DNA of 64,000 nucleotides from Acanthosepion lycidas (taxonomy: Eukaryota > Mollusca > Cephalopoda > Sepiida > Sepiidae), in assembly GCA_963932145.1 (NCBI GenBank), contig OZ010616.1, positions 56,274,392-56,338,391 on the forward strand. Reading direction: 5' to 3'. A program made the translations under genes and the position numbers. The notes beneath the pieces were generated by a model that saw only the letters and a program-made list of their open reading frames with translations, searched no databases and had not been told where the DNA came from. How positions within the stretch are numbered: position 1 is the first letter of the stretch; every line of letters begins with the position of its first letter. Below are positions 1-11,671 of the stretch, in pieces.

Positions 1-611
1 GTAGTGTCACTTGGGTACTGTCTGTGAGAAAAAGAGCACCATCATGCAATGTACTCTGCCAGAAATTTGTAAACGGTAATGCTGTATTGCTTTGCATTCG
101 TAAACATTTCAGAGTATTTGAGTGTCAACCTGAGGATTCAAAAAGAGTTGGATGAGTCTAATGGTAATTACAAATGTGTTTGGAGTGATCACTAGTGATG
201 ACAATGTTATACCTCCATTCATCTTCCTATAGGGCCTCAGACTCAACGAGGTAATGTTGCTGGAAGACCCTATGTTTAGCAACAGGACTCTGCACCATGC
301 CACACAAGCAGAAGAACTTGGTCATGGCTGTCAGACTATTTCTGCGACTACATCACCCTTTCTAACTCTCCAGACTGCAACCCCCTTGATTATTATGTGT
401 GGAACACAGTTGAGAGAGAAACCAACGTAACTCCTTGTAATACCAAAGATGAACTGAAGGCAAGGACTGTGGCAGCATTCACCAACTTGTACAAGGAGAT
501 TGTCCAGAAGAGTTGTAGGAGTGAAGTCGTTTGGAGGCCATGGTTGAAACCAATGGTGATTCTATTGAATAAATTTAATCTTGTTTAATTTACATGACAA
601 TTTATCCATCG

Positions 612-614
<3 letters not shown>
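1..614 (+). mobile_element. maT-type (mariner-related, DD37D-like) transposon, 3' part, decayed
   Basis: Between about 240 and 590 the plus strand shows frame-broken pieces of a Tc1/mariner-superfamily transposase. The piece LDYYVWNTVERETN occurs in the order catalytic 'SPDCNPLDYY', then CNTKDELKA, then AFTNLYKE. The final D in 'NPLDYY' fits the maT/DD37D group as I know it. The right end gacaatttatccatcgcac matches the terminal repeats of the copies at 14452-15261 and 54690-55358. The left end is cut by the window. Frameshifts and stops show it is dead. Confidence 0.75.

Positions 615-648
<34 letters not shown>
615..648. repeat. (TA)n microsatellite abutting transposon end
   Basis: An uninterrupted TA tract starts directly at the transposon's terminal repeat. 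This is expected for an element that targets TA dinucleotides. Confidence 0.9.
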
Positions 649-649
<1 letters not shown>

Positions 650-689
650 TTTATGTACACACCTCAATTTATTCTGTTACTGACAGTTT

Positions 690-1130
690 CATGTGGAGGA
701 CACAATCTTCAGGTGAAAGTAAGGAACAGAAGTCTATATATATTGGGAAAAATGATTTGACAAAGTGGAAAAAGTTTACTTGTAAGATGTTTCATCCTTC
801 AGAACATCATTGGACTAAGTTTGTTATGTTGGTAGTAGGACTACACATACGCATGCCTGGGGTACAGGGAATTTTAGAATTTATTTTTTATCTAGCTAAA
901 TCAAATCAGAAAGAGAAAATAATTCACAATGATGTAAATGTCTAGAGAGTTGCCTTGATCTACAGTAAATTTCACCATTCCTGGCAAATCTAACATCACA
1001 GTGTGGAATACCTACTAACAAAAGTGATGGAAAGAAAAAGACTAAATGAATTTGTACCAACATAAAAAAATTTAGTCTGATAAAGTCCTGAAGGCTGAAA
1101 CATGTCACAAGTAAACTTTTTCCACTTTGT
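690..1130 (+). repeat. Penelope-like-type repeat copy 1, with hammerhead-like core
   Basis: Same family as 1290-1620 and 2860-3185. Shared blocks include 'accattcctggcaaatcta', 'gtggaatacctactaaca' and 'gtaaactttttccacttt'. A CTGATRA...GAAAC core lies at 1077-1106. The association with Penelope-like elements rests on the known presence of hammerhead motifs in their terminal repeats; no protein is left to confirm it. Confidence 0.6.
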
Positions 1131-1180
1131 CATACAATTTCCCCCAAATTGTGATTGATATATAAAAATATATATCATTA

Positions 1181-1185
<5 letters not shown>

Positions 1186-1234
<49 letters not shown>
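1186..1234. repeat. (TA)n microsatellite
   Basis: About 24 uninterrupted TA units between two repeat copies. Confidence 0.95.
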
Positions 1235-1237
<3 letters not shown>

Positions 1238-1289
1238 CTAAAACAATTCATTATGAAATAAATGCCTTGAGAGTGCTTTGATCAAAAAC

Positions 1290-1620
1290 TCATCTACATT
1301 AAATTTGTGCCCTGGCTCTCACAATATTTCACCATTCCTGGCAAATCTTTTATTACAGTGTGGAATACCTCCTTACAAAAGTGATGGAAAAAAGAAAAGA
1401 AAAAGTTTCTAAATGAATTTGGCTAGATTAAAAAAAAATTCTAAAATCCCCAGCAAACCTTATTCATATGTATGTGTAGTTGTACCAAGATAAAAGAATT
1501 TAGTCTGATGAAGTCCTGAAAGACGGAACATATTACATGTAAACTTTTTCTACTTTGTTATACAATTTGCTGTTTTCTTCCTTGTCATACAGTTACTGTT
1601 CTTGATATATAAAAATATCT
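1290..1620 (+). repeat. Penelope-like-type repeat copy 2
   Basis: Direct copy of the 690-1130 repeat, diverged by point changes and small indels. It carries the CTGATGA core at 1505-1511, but the GAAA box has become GGAA, so any ribozyme is inactive here. Confidence 0.6.
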
Positions 1621-1660
1621 ATCATTATCTCGTGTGTGTGTGTGTCTGTATGTTTTACTA

Positions 1661-2051
1661 AAGACAACTGACAAGGTACTGTGATTAAGGTTTTTATTTA
1701 ATTTCTCTTGTGTTCACACAAGTGTTTTCTTTTCTGGACACAAAGTTTGTAAAACTGCCCAAATAATCTGCATTTCCAAGTGCTTTTGGCTAAATGTTTA
1801 GCCATTATCAAGGATGATTTTATTTTTACTTTTTAAATCAATGTATGGGGGTTGTGTGTATGTATCTAGAGTTATAGGGATGTTTTATTTTCCAGACAGC
1901 ACATAGTTAATGTTATTGAGTGTAAAAATAAATTCATCATGCAGAACATATGGACAATTTTTCCACACTTTGTGTCCAAAAAAAAGAAAACACTTGTATG
2001 AACACAAAAAAAACTAAATAAGCTTAATCATAGTACTTTGTCAGTCATCTT
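1661..2051. mobile_element. 390-bp element with ~85-bp inverted ends
   Basis: The left arm 1661-1752 (starting aagacaactgacaaggtact, containing gttcacacaagtgttttctt) is repeated in inverse at about 1962-2051. The interior holds 'aagtgcttttggctaaatg' followed by 'tttagccattatcaa', a self-complementary pattern seen near the ends of Penelope-like elements. A direct partial copy follows at 2371-2660 and an inverted diverged one at 59812-60110. No coding sequence is visible. Confidence 0.55.
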
Positions 2052-2252
2052 GCATATATATATATATATTTAAGTAAATGCTCTGTTTATAATAAACAGT
2101 ATTAAACAACATTTAGCAGCTTGAATGTCCGAGAAATTTTCACAGAAAATATTCGTCCTCCAACAGGATACAAACCTGTATCCTATACGGAACCATCATT
2201 TAGCTTGATGTGTCTCAACTGATTTGGCTATATATATAATATATATATATAA

Positions 2253-2319
2253 AAGGTTGGTGCAAAAATAATGACGTATTTTTAATGTCAAAAAACGTCA
2301 TTATTTTTGCACCAACCTT
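2253..2319. mobile_element. Palindromic mini-mariner (MADE1-like) MITE
   Basis: 25-bp perfect inverted arms (aaggttggtgcaaaaataat plus gacgt) enclose a 17-base centre that itself pairs ttttt with aaaaa. The element sits in a TA tract. The terminal GGTTGGTGCAAAA is the same as that of human MADE1/Hsmar1-type mini-mariners, which gave rise to mir-548 hairpins. I infer a mariner-derived MITE. Confidence 0.8.
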
Positions 2320-2370
2320 ATATATAATTGTGTATATAGGTAGCAATCCCTCTTTTATACAAGTTTCATT

Positions 2371-2660
2371 GAAGACAACTGACAAGGTACTGTGATTAAG
2401 CTTTTTATTTAATTTCTCTTGTGTTCACACAAGTGTTTTCTTTTCTGGACACAAAGTTTGGAAAAATTGTCCAAAATGTTCTGCATTTCCAAGTGCTTTC
2501 GGCTGAATGTTTAGCCATTATTAAAGATGATGTTATTTTACTTTTAACTGAATGTATGAATTGTGTTATGGGTGTATCTAGAGTTATAGGGATGTTTTAT
2601 TTTCCAAACATGGTCAGCACATTGTGGTTGTGTTCATAGATAATGTTATTGAGTGTTAGT
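2371..2660 (+). repeat. Second, partial copy of the 1661-2051 element
   Basis: It begins with the same gacaactgacaaggtactgt and runs through aagtgctttcggctgaatg to 'gataatgttattgagtgt', but lacks the inverted right arm. The 2421-2639 open frame is just this repeat. Confidence 0.65.
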
Positions 2661-2859
2661 CTTTTCTTTATTATTATTATTATTAAGGCTTCCATTATTT
2701 TTCATCTTTTTTTACTTGAGGATGAGGCTATTATGCTTGTATATACTACTATTATGTTTCTGGTGTAGTTTTTTGTGTGTGTTTAAATGAGCCCTAATGG
2801 AGCTATTGTCAAGTAGGTGTAACATAAGTCATCTGGATAGATGTAATTATTTATGAGAA

Positions 2860-3185
2860 TTTTTTTTTATCTAGCCAAACTCATTTAGATCAAAGGAGAA
2901 AATAATTCATTATAATTCTGGCAGGTCTAATATCAGTGTGAAATACATACTAACAAAAGTGATGGAAATAAAAAAACTAAATGAATTAGGCTACATAAAA
3001 AAAAAAATCTAACATTCCCAGGACCTCTCTGTTGTGTGCATGTGTAGTCCTACCAACATAAAATTAATCTGATGAAGTCCCGAAGGTTGAAACATGTCAC
3101 AAGTAAACTTTTCCCACTTTGTCATACAATTTCCTGTTTTTTCCTAGTCATACAATTAAATTACTGTTCTTGATATATAAAAATA
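2860..3185 (+). repeat. Penelope-like-type repeat copy 3, with hammerhead-like core
   Basis: Third copy of the 690-1130 family. The core CTGATGA-AGTC-loop-GGTT-GAAAC-AT-GTC lies at 3069-3098. It runs into a (CT)n/(TA)n tract at 3203-3261. Confidence 0.6.
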
Positions 3186-3202
3186 TATATTGTTATCTGA
3201 TA

Positions 3203-3261
<59 letters not shown>
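3203..3261. repeat. (CT)n(TA)n compound microsatellite
   Basis: tctctctctc passing into about 20 TA units. Confidence 0.95.
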
Positions 3262-3262
<1 letters not shown>

Positions 3263-3880
3263 TAATAAATCTGTTGGAATATAATCCAAGTGGATCCTAA
3301 AATATTAAAACTGATCCACAAAAAGAACTCAATATATTTATTATAACAGCCAATAAATAATATTACACAACAAAATCCAAAGTTACTTCATATGGGAGGG
3401 GGATAGATCTATTTCAACTGATGAAACTATGTCAGTCTTATTTAACCCCGGTGTGTAGACTGTGTTCATAAATTCTAACTGATAACCATTGAAAAATTGG
3501 TATAAAATTTATCCATTTCAATGTTTTAGTCAGATGAAATGTCTGACTTGGATATAAGATTTTACCAAACCCACCATATTCTGTTGATCTATTGCCCACT
3601 GACTAGCACTTTTTCAAGCATCTTGATATATTTTTAAGCTAAAAGACATTTTGTTGCAAAGATGAAGAAGAAATTGCATTAAAAAATTTCTAGGTATCCA
3701 GAACTTTAGAATTTTATTGTAGTAGCATAAATAATCTTGTGTAACTTAATACAGAAATGTATAGATGATCAGTGTTCCTATTTTGACTGATCTAAACACT
3801 TTAAATACATTGATTCAGGAATAAAAGTTGATTCTAAAAGTGAACATTATTTTCTGAACTACCAAATATATGATAGCATC
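3262..3880. other. No recognisable gene
   Basis: Moderately AT-rich sequence without an exon of the host gene or a transposase/RT motif. I searched the minus strand for the missing last AtuA-like exon and did not see it. Confidence 0.5.
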
Positions 3881-4405
3881 ATGAATATAATTAACAAGAG
3901 AAAATGTGTGATGTATCCCAGCCATCATATATTTCAAGAAACAGAAATTTTATTAGAAACAAAGAAAAGAGTACTGAACTGTTATGTAATATCAATCCTC
4001 TTACATGGCAGCGAATGCTGGACAATCTCCTCACAGATGAACAAAAGACTTGACGCAACAGAAATGTTTTTCTATAGAAAGATGCTGAGAATACCATGGA
4101 CTGAACATGTGAACAATGACAAAGGTTTAAGAAAAATGGTAGCTAAAAGGACACTTATACTAAGAATCAGAAAGAAATACTTAAAATTTCTAGAGTACAT
4201 AATGAGGAAAGGATGCTTGGAAAATTTGATACAGGACATATTGAAGGCCAGAAAGACAGGAAAGTAGTAAATAACCTACCTAATGAGTTTGTGTAAATGT
4301 TTAGCAGAACAGGGATTAGGAGAGATAGCAAAATGGCAAACATCTCTACAAGGGACAGGAAGTTGTGGAGAGCAAAATCAACTTCCTGAAGGAACATGGT
4401 ATATA
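3881..4405 (+). pseudogene. LINE reverse-transcriptase C-terminal fragment
   Basis: The 128-codon open stretch starts MNIINKRK and continues with KKRVLNCYVISILLHGSECW and later RKKYLKFLEYIMRKG. This is the familiar post-RT segment of RTE-type LINEs ('LLYGSECWT...RRMLKI.WT....KRQLKFLGH.MRK'). After the stop at 4267, homology continues in other frames to about 4400 (TYLMSLCK; GSCGEQNQLPEGTW). It ends some 40 bp from exon m of the host gene, in the opposite orientation. A dead 5'-truncated copy. Confidence 0.8.
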
Positions 4406-4446
4406 GAAGAAATATATGATTGGTAGTATAAATTTTATTTTCTTAC

Positions 4447-4537
4447 CTGAGGATCACTCCTGAGAGATGCAATTCCACCCCCACCAAGTGAGTTGTGTAA
4501 AACAAAATTTATTCCATGTATACCTGGTACATCATAT
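4447..4537 (-). CDS. AtuA-like gene, exon m (residues 435-465)
   Basis: 91 bp, acceptor tcttacaattaacag, donor gtaagaa. It completes Arg435 and encodes YDVPGIHGINFVLHNSLGGG, then GIASLRSDPQ in phase 0. The 'LPGI.ALNF.L...LGGGG..SLR.D.QGK' block is nearly the end of the family, so only a short last exon (GK...LLD-type tail) is expected. I did not find it between 1 and 4446, so it probably lies left of the window. Confidence 0.93.
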
Positions 4538-4547
4538 CTGTTAATTG

Positions 4548-5780
4548 TAAGAGAAAAACCAAAAAGGTTGATATAATTTCATCAGGGATACTTTTAAAAC
4601 AACCAGAAATATATTTATTATGTAGATATATGTTATATTAATTGATTATTATATATATTTCAAACCAACCAATGACCATATGTAATGCTCTCAGAAAAAT
4701 CTGGAAAAATTCACTGGTATTTCTTAAATTTATTGATAAATCCCAAATATTAGATCTATAATAGTTTTAAAATCAGAACCTCTTGAAATTTCACTGCATT
4801 TTGCCAAATAATGGTTTCAATTAATTTCTGACATTTATAACTTCAAGGATATTGCGTGTACAGATTTTAAATTTACTAACAATAATTAATATTTACTGTA
4901 GATTAGAAAAATATAATCAGTTTAGGTGTATCTTATATAGTTTTATTTTTATAACTACCTAAAAATTACCAAAATGCAAAAAGATGCTGTCCAATTTGAG
5001 AGCTTCTCATTTACAATGTTAGATACAGCATCCAAAATAATTTCTTTGTTATTTATAACCTAATAAATTATTTCTATGCAGTAACCATATTTATTTCTGC
5101 TATAGCAATGTCAGTATTACCATTTGAAAATTGCTCAGATGTTTAACATTCTAAAAATGCCTATTTTCATGATATCAGCAGACCAGTTAGGTAATTTAAG
5201 AAAATATGTTTTTATTTTTACTATAGATTCTTACATGTCTGAAGATCATTGACAAATTTTATGGACAAACTTCTGTTTTGAGTTAAAACATATTTTTCTA
5301 AAACAAATCATAGCTTTGTTGATTTTGACAACTTACAAATTTGATACTTAAGAAAATAAAAAGCTGAAAGTTATTACCCTTATAATCTTCTATACAAATA
5401 AAGTATTTGGGGCTTCATTTTACATTTGTTCCAAATAGTTTAGATACTATTGGACCTTAAAATACTTTTTCAGGTGATCTAATAAATTTTTAACTGAACA
5501 AAGAAACTAAACCAAGAACATTAAAATAAAGATTCTGCTACATTATTTTAATTTTAAATACATCATGTCAAATTAGGGAAAATGCATCACAATTTGTTAC
5601 TTTTAAGCAATTTTATTGATACTCAAAAATATACACAAACCAATATCATTAGGAAAACAAACATCACTTTAAGGATATTTTTACAGGAAATTTACAAATA
5701 TTTAGGCTTAGCAATAATAGTCAACACTTTCAATGATAAGCCAGCATTTTAACTAGTAACATTTATTTGAACCGATTCTT
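4548..5780. other. Intronic AT-rich DNA, nothing recognised
   Basis: More than 1.2 kb upstream of exon m (in gene sense) with no repeat family or coding pattern that I could identify. Confidence 0.6.
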
Positions 5781-5789
5781 TTGTTCCCT

Positions 5790-6310
5790 GGAAGGAGGTT
5801 GTGGTTGAGGACTCCTATCCAATACTACTAGAAACACAGCTTCCTTAGTATACTTAGTAGTGGTTCATTTTGATTTTCCCATGATCACTTACATTTCACA
5901 CTGTTGTAAAGTATCCACTACTAATTGCCCATTTTCCGTATGACTGGGGTCACAAGGTTGCTGAGCACCTGACCAGCTACCACCACATATCTCAGTTGCA
6001 TGCCAACATCTGAGTCTTTGTGAATGAGTTTCCAGTCCACTCTGTGACATAGACAGAGCAAAAATGGGCTGACAATCATTTCTTTTGCCTAAGGTAGTAT
6101 CTTGTAGGATGGTAGTGAAAAGTTTGGCTCTTATGATGTGTTCATATGATTTCTGCTTTTTCAAAGATTGTTGGCTCTTATGATATGTCCATACCACTTC
6201 TTAATAGAAGTTATGAGATCTTCCAATGAGCTTATTTCATGTTTAATGGTGCCTTGCATGGCGTCATCTGTGATGTGGTGTGCCCATCACAACTTTTTTA
6301 AATAAAGGAT
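5790..6310 (-). pseudogene. LINE C-terminal fragment (second RTE-like family)
   Basis: In reverse complement the pieces IKKWYGHIIRANNL, TILQDTT and HATEICGGSWSGAQQPCD line up with the end of LINE proteins of the form 'KWYGHV.RS..L..T.LQGTV.GGRRRGRQ...WR.LV'. The fragment is frame-shifted at least twice (a duplicated 'CTTATGATRTG' block at about 6130-6190 suggests a local repeat). Dead. Confidence 0.65.
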
Positions 6311-6834
6311 ATTCTGAAGTCACATATCACACAGAAATACAGTCTAGAAGGTTATTCACTTATTTGAACCCACACATTAAAATGATTAATATAAACAAGT
6401 TAGTGTAAATGATTTTCAAACATTTGATTTAAATATTTTCAGTATTATTTTACACAGTATCTGACATTATTTTTAAGTAATGTCTTGAATTCAACTCGTA
6501 TATTCAACAGTAAAGTATCATTTAGCTATAAACTGCCTGCACAAAACTTTGCAAACCACTTTTGACAAATCTGATTATTTACAGTACCTTATCCATAAAC
6601 CGCACAAATGTTTATTGTGTTTGAGTTGCCATTTTTATCATTCTTAGAATTAAAAAAAAATATGCCAAAAGTACTGCTTATTATCTTCAATCTTCAGTGT
6701 GAAAATCAATTAAAGATAAATAAAACAAACTTGACTAAATCTTTCATAAATGCATACAATCAAAACTATCTTTATGAATAATTAGAATAAAGGTTTTTTT
6801 ATATCAACCAATATAAATTGAAATATTTAATCAT

Positions 6835-7225
6835 TTTGTCTTTAATCATTTCATGCTAATCAAGGCAATAAAGCCACTAAGATGCAAGTGGGGCTATTGA
6901 ATATGAGAGAATGAGAAAAAGAATAACATGATTAAGGAGAGAGAAAAATAAAAACAGGAATTAAGAAAACGGATGATAACAATTAACATTGCATTTAAAC
7001 TTTTTGAAGATCAAAGTTGACTAGAAAGCAAAAGGTCAGAAGTGAGAAGTGTGAAAGAAACTATTAGCATAGAACATACAGTATAAACTAGTAATTTCAA
7101 CTGTAAAATGGAGAATTTGCTGATAAACTAGTACTGCACTTTAATTGATACAGTCAAGGTACCATAGAGGAAAATTCATCAGAACAATTACCATGCAAGT
7201 CTTCATAAAAAAGGCAAAGGCACAG
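6835..7225 (-). pseudogene. Jockey-like LINE 3' end
   Basis: The 3' tail (reverse complement of cttagtggctttattgcctt) lies at about 6850, and the last protein region follows upward to 7225. It is one of at least ten copies in this window. The family's conserved end reads 'SH.F.V....RC...F..NSF....LWNSL...CF...FNL..FK...N'. Dead and 5' truncated. Confidence 0.75.
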
Positions 7226-7236
7226 GACAGATTGTC

Positions 7237-10200
7237 GTGAGCAAGATATGCAACATCATGCCCGAAAACACCTACACATTGCATGTGTATGGTGTCATAG
7301 AGCAGTTGGAGGAAGGAAGAATTGGCAGTGTGCCCCTACGCATATGTAAAACTTTTCCACTCAACCAACTGGCTGCTTCATTATGGTCTATAAGTGTGTC
7401 TGAAGGCTTTGACAGTGGGGGCTGAGGGAGCCGACAAGGACGCTGTGAGATGACTGCCCTGTATGAGAGACAACTGTCCTATTTCGGCAATTATGGCTTT
7501 TGATCCTAAACTGATACTGCTATTTGATGGAAGTGATTCTGGACAGTCAGTTATCAAGTGGATAGAGAAGGCAGAATTGATATGCCAGCTTAGCGGCATA
7601 AAGTGTATTGAATGTGTGGTTCCTATGCGTCTATCAGTGGACCAGCAGCTGAGCGAAGAAAAGAAGAAAGACTTTACCTGCATCAAAAATGTTTCGTATA
7701 CAGCATTTGCTCTGGATTCCGTTACAGCTTGCAAACAATTTGTAGCACACTGCTTGCGCCTGGGTGAGACTGTCGATGTCTTTTTGGCCTAATTGCGTAA
7801 ACTTTCATTTCTGGTCGGTGGTATGATGGATAGAAGTCTGATGTGTGTGTTTATCGCCGGGTTGCCAGAGCATGCCGAGGAATTGCTCCGAGCCTCTTCC
7901 CAGTTAGACAATATGAAGATTTCACAAGTGCTAGCTTGAGCATGCACCATACTGAAGAAAAGTCCTGCAGATATTGAACAAGCGGTGGTAGCTGCATGAT
8001 CATCACTTTGTCAGGGGAAGGAAGTTGATGCACCAACAAAATGCTATGTTTGCAGTGTGCCCAATCACTTGCCATGTGACTGTCCTTCACAGTGTGAAAC
8101 ATGAAGGAAAGTGAATACTGGACCCCAAAGACCGGTCTCGTGCTATCGGTGTAAGTGGCAGGGAAATATGGCCCGAAACTGTCCAGGAAACTGGCAGCGG
8201 TACAAGTCTTCAGTGGCAACTTTAAATAGAGTGCTATCTACAATGACTGTACAGATTGATGGAATGAGGTGCATGGCTCTTGTGGATGCTGGTTGCACCC
8301 AAACACTCGTACACAAAGCATGCTGCCAGGCATGGGAGAGAAAGGAGGTACATGTCCTGACTAGGCGGGAATATCCTTAGGTGCTGTGGAATCAGCTCGG
8401 CATAAGCAACAGACCCTCTATTGACATAGAAGCTCTGGTCGTGGACGAGGAATTACTCGGATTTGACTAGTTGCTTGGGCTTAACACAATCAGACAGCTG
8501 GGTGGGATGTTCATGACTAGCACCAGTGAGGTAAAATTTCCCCAATGTCACAAGCCAATCTGCACTGCCATCACTGTCAATGAGCCCGATTTCCAAGCAG
8601 AGTTGGAAGCTAACAGACAGATATGGATCGCATCATAGAAGTGGTCTGGTGCCCAGCCACCAGTTACATTAAAAAACAAGCTGTCAGAATATCCTACTCC
8701 TGAGCACCTTTGGGCTGAGTACAACCAAAAGCTGCAAACTTGGATACAATACTGCTGGCTGCTTCCATACCCTGAAGACGATCTTGGGCCCCCAAAGGGT
8801 CTGATTCCTCTAATGGCCGTCCTATAGGAAAACAAACAAAAGGTTCAGCCCGTCATGGACTACCGTAAGCTCAATGAGCATATAGATGCATACACTGCCA
8901 GCACAGATGTATGTGCACACAAATTAAGAGAGCAGCAGTAACAAGGTTCAGACATTGCTGTGTTGGACTTGTGCCAGGCCTATTTGCAAGTTCATGTTGA
9001 GAAGTCCTTGTGGCCATTCCAAACAGTAGAAATCAAGGGGAAAAGATACTGCTTCATTTGCTTGGGGTTCGGGCTTAACGTAGCACCCATGATAATGCGG
9101 TCCATTGTTAACACCACATTGTGCAAGATGAGAACATCAACAAAGCTACATCTTCATACATTGATGATGTATTTGTCAATGAGAACATATGTCTTGCATC
9201 ACATGTAAAACAGCACCTTGAGAGGTTTGGGCTTACATGCAAGGCCCCAGAACAGTTACGGAGCAGCACATGGAGTTAGGATTGCACGTCTGGGAGGAGC
9301 ACAACATGCTTCAGTGGAGTTGTGGAAATAAGCTGCTGATGTTGCCCAATGTACTAACAGGTTGAAATATTTTCTTTGTGTGTGGGAAATTGACGGGACA
9401 TTTTCCAGTGTGTGGCTGGCTACGTGTTGCAACCACATTCATAAAGCGTAGAGCAAATGCCATGACAACTGGATGGGAAAATAAAGTATGAGACCCCCCC
9501 CCCCTCCTGAGCTGGATGTTGGCGGATGTTTTCACCAGAGTGGCACAAACAGATCCAGCGCATGGGAACTGGTGTGTTGATGGACAGGATGTCACTGCAT
9601 GGGTGGATGTGAGCTCATTAGCCACTGGTGTTGTCATTGAGAGTGGTGGAGCTGTGGCTGAAGATGCTAGTTGGCTGCAACCAGTGAGTGAGGATAAGCA
9701 CATCAACTTGGCAGAACTTGACACAGTGCTGTGGGGTGTCAACCTCACACTGCAGTGGAAAGCAAAAGTGATTCACCTGAAGACAGACTCGGCGTGCGTG
9801 CGTGCATCGCTGGGTCTCAGACATGTTATCCAGAAAGTTGAGGGTATGAACCAAGGCTATCACTGAGATTCTGGTCAGGCGCTGGCTCAGCATGCTTTGA
9901 CATCTGGCCGCAGAATATGAGCTGAAGACTGATGTGGCATTGGTTAAGTCTCATGATAACTGGGCCGATCAGCTCACTAGAGTGCTGCTGTGATGACTGG
10001 ATGATATTCAGAGAGAGATGGAACCTGTAGAACAAGTGTGTGCTGAAGGCAAGAAGTCTGTTCATATACAAGCTATTCATCAGTCTAGAGTACACCCCGG
10101 TGTGAAGTGCATACTGTACTTTGCAAAATTGGTCATCCCAGGAGTTTCCAGAGTGGCTGTTCAAGCAGTAGTCAGGGATTGTAGGGAATGTCAATCCATA

Positions 10201-10320
10201 GATCCTGCCCTGGTGTATTGGAAGCCAGGCAAGCTATCTGTATGTGACAATTGGAGCAGAGTAGGAATGGATGCCTTTTATAAACAATTGGCTTTCATGG
10301 ACAATTCATTCATGCTATAA
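7237..10320 (+). pseudogene. Ty3/gypsy-type LTR retrotransposon gag-pol, broken
   Basis: In order on the plus strand: gag-like region (7463-7800, FDGSDSGQSVIKWIEKAEL, ending GETVDVFLA); two CCHC zinc knuckles (about 8043-8095 and 8140-8185, CYRCKWQGNMARNC); aspartic protease with LVDAGCTQTLV (8279-8312, Ala in place of the usual Ser/Thr neighbour); RT with VMDYRKLNE (about 8852), VLDLCQAYLQVHVEKSLWPF (8960-9020), FGLNVAP and a YIDDVFVNE box (about 9156-9182); RNase H (9570-9990, WVDVSSLATGVV, LKTDSACV); and integrase zinc-binding HHCC (10040-10200, HQSRVHPGV, CRECQSIDPA). The integrase core is cut off at about 10318. Many stops and frameshifts break the chain (for example near 7792, 8102, 8380, 8469, 8826). 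No LTRs flank it. Host: none of this is likely expressed as protein. Confidence 0.9.
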
Positions 10321-11030
10321 GATGCAGCAGCAGCAGTACCTTTTACTATAATCTCTGTAAAAGTGATTATGCAAAATTTAATATTAATTATTGTTACAGT
10401 CTTCCTAAAATCAGATCTCCTTCTGATCCACACTACACTAATTTCCACCATTGGCTGGATGTGAACCCTCCAAACACTCAAAACTGAAGTAAAAATCCAT
10501 CAGCTGAACAAGGCTCCATATATATCTTTCGTTTACTTCTATACTCAAAGAAAAAAAAAGCAAAGCAATCCATTTCCACTCAATAGCACTCACTCCTACC
10601 TAAAGAAACAATATAAAAACTGGAGCTGATTTGAGCCTAAAAAAGGACATAAAAGTTCACTGAAAGGGACAGTCGGAAGTTGGATTGCATCTTGACCTGA
10701 GTTCACACACTTTGTTGAAAAGCAATCACCCATCTCCAAAGACAGACTTGACCAGCTTGCTAATGTCATAGCTCCAGTTGTGTTTCACCAGATGCATTTA
10801 CAATATCTCTTTTTTTTATATGAGAGACATTTGCCCTGATCTTTCATTTATTGTATTTTATGTTAATACAATTGTTTATTGCTTTAAATTTTCATTGTTT
10901 TATTCTTTGCTATGTCACCATATGCTTAGTAAAATGAAAACACATGTTCATATCATAACATTATCATATATACAGAATAAAATATTTACAGATTATCTAC
11001 TTTTGGAAAGAGATATAAATGTTGGGATTT
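10321..11030. other. No gene recognised downstream of the gypsy remnant
   Basis: AT-rich, some purine-rich tracts. It may contain residual retroelement or LTR sequence (aactggagctgatttgagcc onward), but I see no partner copy in the window. Confidence 0.4.
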
Positions 11031-11034
11031 GACT

Positions 11035-11545
11035 CTAAAAGTTTAGTGAAGAGTTTTGCAAATAAGACAAATTTATGAAATCGATCTTGATCAGGCATCT
11101 TGACTTCAGTCACTTTCTCATCAACATGATGTGGCTTCTCTCTGTCTTTTCTACAATTATTGTCATGGCAACTACTTTGATGATTTTTTTTTCCTGGTGC
11201 CCTCTCAACATGAATTTAAGCAGGCTACTAGATTGGCAATTAGGTCTCATCATTTTATTGTTAAACTAGCTAGATGCAACCACCACTTCTACAGTTTGTT
11301 TCTTGTACTTCCAACCTGTTGAACACCCTTCCTATTTCTTGCTTCCCTGTTAACAACAATCTTCAAAAATTTAAGTGCCACATTAATTGCCATCTTCTGT
11401 TTTCTTGAACCCTGTTTGATTTTTGTCCTTTCCTCAGTCCTCCCTACTCTCAGTATTCTCATCCTCTTTCACTTTCATATCTTGTAACACACCTGCATTC
11501 TAGCTGCTTTACTTGGGATGAAATCATAAAAAAAATACAATTTTT
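11035..11545 (+). pseudogene. Jockey-like LINE 3' end, antisense in host intron
   Basis: Fragments of the family's final protein region (LGLIILLLN; ARCNHHFYS; KFKCHINCHLLF in shifting frames) are followed by the 3' tail 'ctagctgctttacttgggat' and aaatcataaaaaaaat at 11521-11538. The tail stops about 12 bp from the 5' splice site of exon l (donor at 11552-11553). It is oriented antisense to the host gene. Confidence 0.75.
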
Positions 11546-11553
11546 CTATTTAC

Positions 11554-11671
11554 CTTGTCACTTGTGCTCTTCTGCTATCTTCAAACAAATAGCTGAAGTA
11601 TTCTTTGATGGCTTCCTCTGTAAGAGCTTTTTTGAGGTAAGGAAGATAAGAAGGATCTCGTGCTATGACCC
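11554..11671 (-). CDS. AtuA-like gene, exon l (residues 396-435)
   Basis: 118 bp, acceptor cttttttttag, donor gtaaata. It completes Gly396 and encodes VIARDPSYLPYLKKALTEEA, then IKEYFSYLFEDSRRAQVT and two bases of Arg435. The 'GVIARDP.Y.P.L...LT...V..YF' pattern is that of the family's C-terminal domain. The A-rich tail of an antisense LINE ends about a dozen bases into the following intron. Confidence 0.93.

Noticed and set aside
7237..10320. Functional gypsy-like element or domesticated gag
   Set aside because: Several stops and frame changes in every domain, no LTRs, integrase core missing.
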